Of a stretch of 10,422 bases of DNA, positions 7,154-10,422 are shown one piece after another. Origin of the DNA: Stramenopiles sp. TOSAG23-3. Lineage: Eukaryota > Sar. The position numbers were made by a program, and so were the translations under genes. The notes under the pieces are model-generated. The model saw only the letters and a list, made by a program, of their open reading frames with translations, was not told the DNA's origin and searched no databases. Location: NCBI GenBank assembly GCA_900128585.1, contig LT642819.1, forward strand, positions 1 to 10,422. The letters run 5' to 3'. The first letter of the stretch is position 1. The number at the start of each line of letters is the position of its first letter.

Positions 7154-7302
7154 AATCGGCAAACGGACTTGGACGGTTTGGTTTACCCCCTTATATTTTA
7201 TTTTTTTAAAGAAGTTGAAACGTAACCATTATTGTCTGACTTTAAAAAATGAGAGTCTTAAAGCATACTATATAATAAAAAAAAACTAATGCTATTACCA
7301 AT

Positions 7303-7357
7303 ATATAATTTGTTTTTTTTAATAATTTGTTTTTTTTAATATATAATTTGTTTTTTT
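7303..7357. repeat. Imperfect tandem AATTTG-T(7-8) repeat
   Basis: AATTTG followed by seven or eight T's occurs three times, at 7307, 7324 and 7345, with AT-rich linkers. It lies in the 226-bp spacer between two convergent genes. That spacer also carries an AATAAA at 7274-7279, about 120 bases after the PLP gene's stop, which could serve as a polyadenylation signal. Confidence 0.7.
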
Positions 7358-7379
7358 ATCTGCCTTTCCTCCTTGGCCC

Positions 7380-7865
7380 TTAAAACCTTCTCTTAGCTGC
7401 AGTCTGAAAAAAGTTCGCCTGCGTCTTTTTTGCCTCCCGAACACTAGCGTGTTTTTTTACCTCGTTCCGCCGACGCTGACGATCTTGTGCTTCTTGCCTC
7501 ATCTTCTTCTCGTAACGCTTTGCCTCTATCTTTAACTTGTCAACAAGGTCTTTATTGGTTTTTGTAGAGAACTTCCACGCTTTCTCTTCAGTATCAAACA
7601 CGTTTTGGAAAAGTACGTTTACATCCGTTTTGAATGGGTTGCAACCGATGAACAGTGCGATCACGTTCAACCGTTTCAATCGAATGGCAATGTCTACGGG
7701 GGATTCCCCTGTCTTGTTTTCTGTGTACATACCGTCTTTGTGCAGTTTCCAAAGCGCTTCGATGGTTTTCGTTCGAGCATACTCTGCAGCAGTGTGCAGC
7801 GGAATACCAAGCTCTCCCATTTCCGTTTTGACTTGAAACGGGTTTTCTTTGTGAAGAAACAAAAT
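7380..7865 (-). CDS. C-terminal ankyrin segment in shifted frame
   Basis: This frame encodes about 161 residues. It opens as F-L-H-K-E-N-P-F, like the end of an ankyrin helix B and loop. It then has a clear repeat starting G-I-P-L-H-T-A-A and a second starting G-E-S-P-V-D-I-A, 33 residues apart as expected for ankyrins. A basic helical tail follows, rich in Lys, Arg and Gln, ending R-R-F. There is no good ATG at its beginning, and it makes structural sense only as the continuation of the upstream ankyrin-coiled-coil protein. I therefore treat it as the 3' part of that gene and not a separate gene. Confidence 0.7.
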   Translation of the reverse strand: MLFLHKENPFQVKTEMGELGIPLHTAAEYARTKTIEALWKLHKDGMYTENKTGESPVDIAIRLKRLNVIALFIGCNPFKTDVNVLFQNVFDTEEKAWKFSTKTNKDLVDKLKIEAKRYEKKMRQEAQDRQRRRNEVKKHASVREAKKTQANFFQTAAKRRF

Positions 7866-9601
7866 GTCGCTCGGAGAAGTGTGTTTCCATCGTCCAGCAC
7901 CACGATCGTACCTTTTTCTAGCAAAAGCCTCTCTTCTTCCAATTGTCGTTTTTGTGCTTCTATTTCAGCATTTTGATCAGCAATTCGCTGGGCTTCTTGT
8001 CTTTGTATTTCCTGGTGTCGGGCCTTTTCTTCTTCCAGGATTTGTGTTTGACGCTCCGCTTTTTTTTTGGACTCTCTCTCCGCTGCTTCGATCTCTTTCC
8101 GCCTGGTCTCCAGCAAAGCTTCTGCTTCGACCCTTCGTTTTTCTGCCTTTTCCCTCTCCTCAGTTTCAACCTCTTTTCGCTTTGCCTCTAGTAACGCTTC
8201 ATGTTCGTCGGCTTTTTCTTGTGCAGCCTCTTCTTTCTCCCTCTTCTCTTTCGCTGTTAGCTCGGCCCGCACCGCATCCTGCCCACCCTCCTCCTCGGAG
8301 TTGTTGCCAGTTTCATTTTTTGACAATAGGTCGACTTCTTCTACTTTGATCTCAGCTGCGGTTTCCTTCCCCTCGGTGTCGTCTACCCGTAGCAAGGGAG
8401 TGCAGGCACCTTCGGGCGCAGCACGTTTTCCTGTTTTGTCATCGTCTCGGGGGGTAACGATCTCTGCCTCACCCAGATCGTCACTTTCTTTACTCTGCGC
8501 GCTGCTCTCCTTCGGCTCCGTCTTCTTCGCTTTGGGTACTGTCAATGCCGCCTTTTCGTTTGTCAACCTCTCTTCTCTTTCCCTTCGTTTCTTCTCCAAA
8601 ACTTCCTTCGCCTTTTCTTTCCGGATTAATTCGTCTTCAGCTTCTTTCTCGAGCCTCTCCTCCTCTTCAATTTTTGCCTTTCGCGCCAGTTCTTGATTTC
8701 TATAATACTCTTGCGTTGCCTGCCTTTCCTGCCTTCTCTCTTGAATGAGTTGGTCTTCTTTTGATCGCGCAAGGTCTTGTGCCCACTGCTTTCTACACGT
8801 CTCGTCCTCCTGTTGCATTTGTATCCTTCCCTCGCTTTCCTTCATGGCATCTCGTCTTCCGTTTTTTTCTGCTAGTGCCTTATCTTTTCTATTTTGAATG
8901 TATGCCTTCTGAAGTTCTTCCCATGGCACTATTTTGTTTAGCCCTAGTGATTGCGCGACAGACGGGTACATGTACCCCTGGAGGCACATCTTTTCTGCAA
9001 ACGAATGCCACCCAGCCTCAATCTTTTCGAACTCAATTTCTGCAGTGTCTGAAGCATCTTTAACCTCCTTTCTTCGCAAAAGTTCTACTTTAAGGGCACC
9101 CAACCGCTCTTTCTCAGCTTTGGCATCTTCCACTTCCCACCGCTCCCGTTTTCTAAACTCTTCAATGGTGTAATTAGGCTCTGAAAGCAGTTCTATAGAT
9201 TCTTTCCCGTTTAGGTCTTGGGCCCGCTCCAGCGCCGTTTTGCCATCGTTGCACGGCTTGTCAACAAAGTGGGACGGCCCAAACGACAGTAGGTACGGGA
9301 TCAGGTCGAAATCATTGTTATCGGCGGCTAAGTGTAGCAGCGTGTCGCCGTTCTCTTCTCCGCAATAACCGATCCCAGCACCATTGCCCGTTTCATCAGC
9401 CTTCTCTTCCACTTTTTCACACAAATATCGAACAACCTCAACGCGGGAGTGACTAAAGACAGCAAAATATATTGGAAAATTATGGTACAACCCACCTCTC
9501 TTGAAAAGGTCACCAGGGCTTTTCGCCACCAATTTCTTCACTTCTTCTAAAGTGACCTCTTTCCACCACTCGAAATGGGGGTCGTAGAGTGACTCAAGCA
9601 T
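7380..9601 (-). CDS. Ankyrin-coiled-coil-ankyrin protein, frame broken near 7862
   Basis: The gene starts at the ATG at 9599-9601. Residues 35-141 carry ankyrin-type repeats, with N-G-D-T-L-L-H-L-A-A at 84-93 and D-G-K-T-A-L at 119-124, 35 residues apart. Residues about 145-350 and 445-563 are very rich in Glu, Lys, Arg and Gln and should form long coiled coils. Between them, 351-445 is an acidic, Ser/Thr/Pro-containing linker likely to be disordered. Residues 469-489 and 495-515 are a tandem duplicate (A-L-L-E-x-x-R-K-E). At 570-578 a new ankyrin repeat begins (D-D-G-N-T-L-L-R), but the frame then leaves the ankyrin pattern and stops at 7694. The expected continuation lies in another frame down to the TAA at 7380. 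The whole gene would encode about 740 residues. It is probably a cytoskeletal or ciliary scaffold by architecture, but this is inference. No enzyme domain is seen. Confidence 0.7.
7861..7864 (-). other. Frameshift point in the ankyrin gene
   Basis: On the coding strand a run of four T's follows G-C-G-A-C-A. Reading straight through loses the ankyrin pattern at once, whereas one extra T (or a minus-one shift) connects to the downstream ankyrin frame. Even after such a shift the G-N-T-L-L to G-I-P-L-H distance would be about 27 residues against the usual 33. A small out-of-frame deletion in the helix region therefore fits better than a single missed base. I see no convincing intron here, and no good slippery heptamer. 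Confidence 0.6.
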
Positions 9602-9797
9602 GATGATGCCACCAAATGCTCTAGGAACTCACTACTATCTATGTACGTGTACTGCCTACAGAATTATTGGATAGAATCCTTCTAATAAAAGAACAAGAAA
9701 TGACACTTCTTCTTAAAACTATTTGGAAATCAATCAACAATTCAAAAAAAACAATCACTCTCTCCTTTCCAAAATGATGCGCAAAATACACGATGAG

Positions 9798-9849
9798 TTA
9801 ATTATTTATAATAATATAGATTTTTTATTATGTTGTAATAAATAATTAA
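9798..9849. repeat. AT-rich inverted repeat, 12-bp arms
   Basis: Positions 9798-9809 are the exact reverse complement of 9838-9849, separated by 28 bp that also contain partly complementary AATAAT and TTATTAT words. All arm pairs are A-T. It could be a compositional accident or a cruciform-prone site near the ankyrin gene promoter. Confidence 0.6.
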
Positions 9850-10350
9850 TTTTTATTAGAAGAAAAAATAAAAAAAAACAGAGGAGGAAGAAGAAAAGAA
9901 GAAGTGCATTATATTTTGCCTTTTCTTATATGTGAATTCCCCTATATTATCGTCTGTAACGTATTTATAAGTACGTATTATATAGACTAAAAAATCAATT
10001 CGGTCATTCGTTCTGTTTGTTAAATATAAACCTATTTCTATCGTAATCTATTTTTAGTTTTGTGGTTTCGTTCTATATTTATATAATCATTGTAGTATAT
10101 GATTATACATAGGGGAGAAGAATAAGATTATTGAGATGATTTGGTTGCTTGGTTACATAGACGTACTATTAAATAATAATAGTATTATAAAATATAGAAC
10201 ATTGAGAAATTTCCCATCTCTCCTCACATCACACATCATCAGTTCTCCTGTTCTCCTCATCTTTCTTATTATTTTTTCTTTTTTATTTATTATTTTTTTT
10301 TATTAATAATTATTTTTTTATGTTTTCAAAAAACAACATCTTCTTTCTTC

Positions 10351-10422
10351 TTCTTTTCTTCTTTTCTTCTTTTCTTCTTTTCTTCTTTTCTTCTTTTCTT
10401 CTTTTCTTCTTTTCTTCTTTTC
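10351..10422. repeat. TTCTTTTC 8-bp tandem repeat, at least nine copies
   Basis: Nine perfect copies of TTCTTTTC fill the last 72 bases, and the array may continue past the window. A less regular CTT-rich stretch (10340-10350) leads into it. One strand is pure pyrimidine and the other pure purine, with mirror symmetry, so it can form triplex (H-DNA). It is a minisatellite-like array with no coding role. Confidence 0.95.

Larger units (their letters stand above)
9602..10422. other. 5' flank of the ankyrin gene, low-complexity DNA
   Basis: This is the upstream region of the minus-strand ankyrin gene. About 9602-9790 is moderately complex and probably holds leader and promoter. Beyond that the DNA is mostly A/T, with purine-rich (near 9880-9905) and pyrimidine-rich stretches, an AT inverted repeat at 9798-9849, and the 8-bp repeat at the window's end. 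I see no coding frame with biased composition or a recognisable domain. Confidence 0.6.

Noticed and set aside
7694-7861. In-frame C-terminal tail of the ankyrin-coiled-coil protein as genuine coding sequence
   Set aside because: It lacks any repeat pattern, while the overlapping frame encodes canonical ankyrin repeats, so the tail is most likely out-of-frame translation.
7864-8696. Long plus-strand frames rich in Ser, Phe and Leu
   Set aside because: These are the antisense of a Glu/Lys-rich coiled-coil coding region, which naturally lacks stops and yields Ser/Phe/Leu-rich translations.
1-10422. tRNA, rRNA or CRISPR structures
   Set aside because: No cloverleaf with A and B box motifs, no rRNA-like conserved blocks and no spaced direct repeats were seen. 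The tandem repeats present have no spacers.

Overview
This window looks like nuclear DNA from a gene-dense, intron-poor microbial eukaryote, probably an alga or other protist. Long open frames of moderate GC are separated by very AT-rich spacers full of homopolymers, (TAA)n-like tracts and AT palindromes. There are no Shine-Dalgarno sites, no operon-like packing and no bacterial promoters. TAA and TGA both end genes in the expected places, so the standard code fits. I cannot name the species.

Layout. A 246-bp foldback element with TA flanks, resembling a Tc1/mariner-type MITE, lies at 4-249. On the minus strand follow an EF-hand calcium-binding protein with a possible C-terminal prenylation box (351-941) and a secreted cysteine-rich protein made of two related saposin-like modules (1838-2986). 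An AT-rich spacer holds a GC-rich KpnI-type inverted repeat (3733-3784). Next to it is a short GC-rich island (3811-4009) that encodes the tail of an ankyrin repeat behind a textbook branch point and splice acceptor, yet has no visible upstream exons. A HAD-superfamily phosphatase with a likely mitochondrial presequence (4034-4828, minus) diverges from a membrane-anchored fold-type-II PLP enzyme related to ACC deaminase/D-cysteine desulfhydrase (5684-7153, plus). The PLP gene converges tail-to-tail with a large ankyrin-coiled-coil-ankyrin gene (7380-9601, minus), whose last ankyrin segment is in a different frame. The right flank is low-complexity DNA ending in at least nine perfect copies of an 8-bp polypyrimidine repeat.

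The genes do not form an obvious pathway. Shared themes are calcium sensing, secretion, small-molecule metabolism and ankyrin scaffolding. The points most worth checking are the frame break in the ankyrin gene, the isolated ankyrin terminal exon, the paralogous Cys-rich modules with a polybasic loop, the divergent catalytic C-terminus of the PLP enzyme, and the foldback element.
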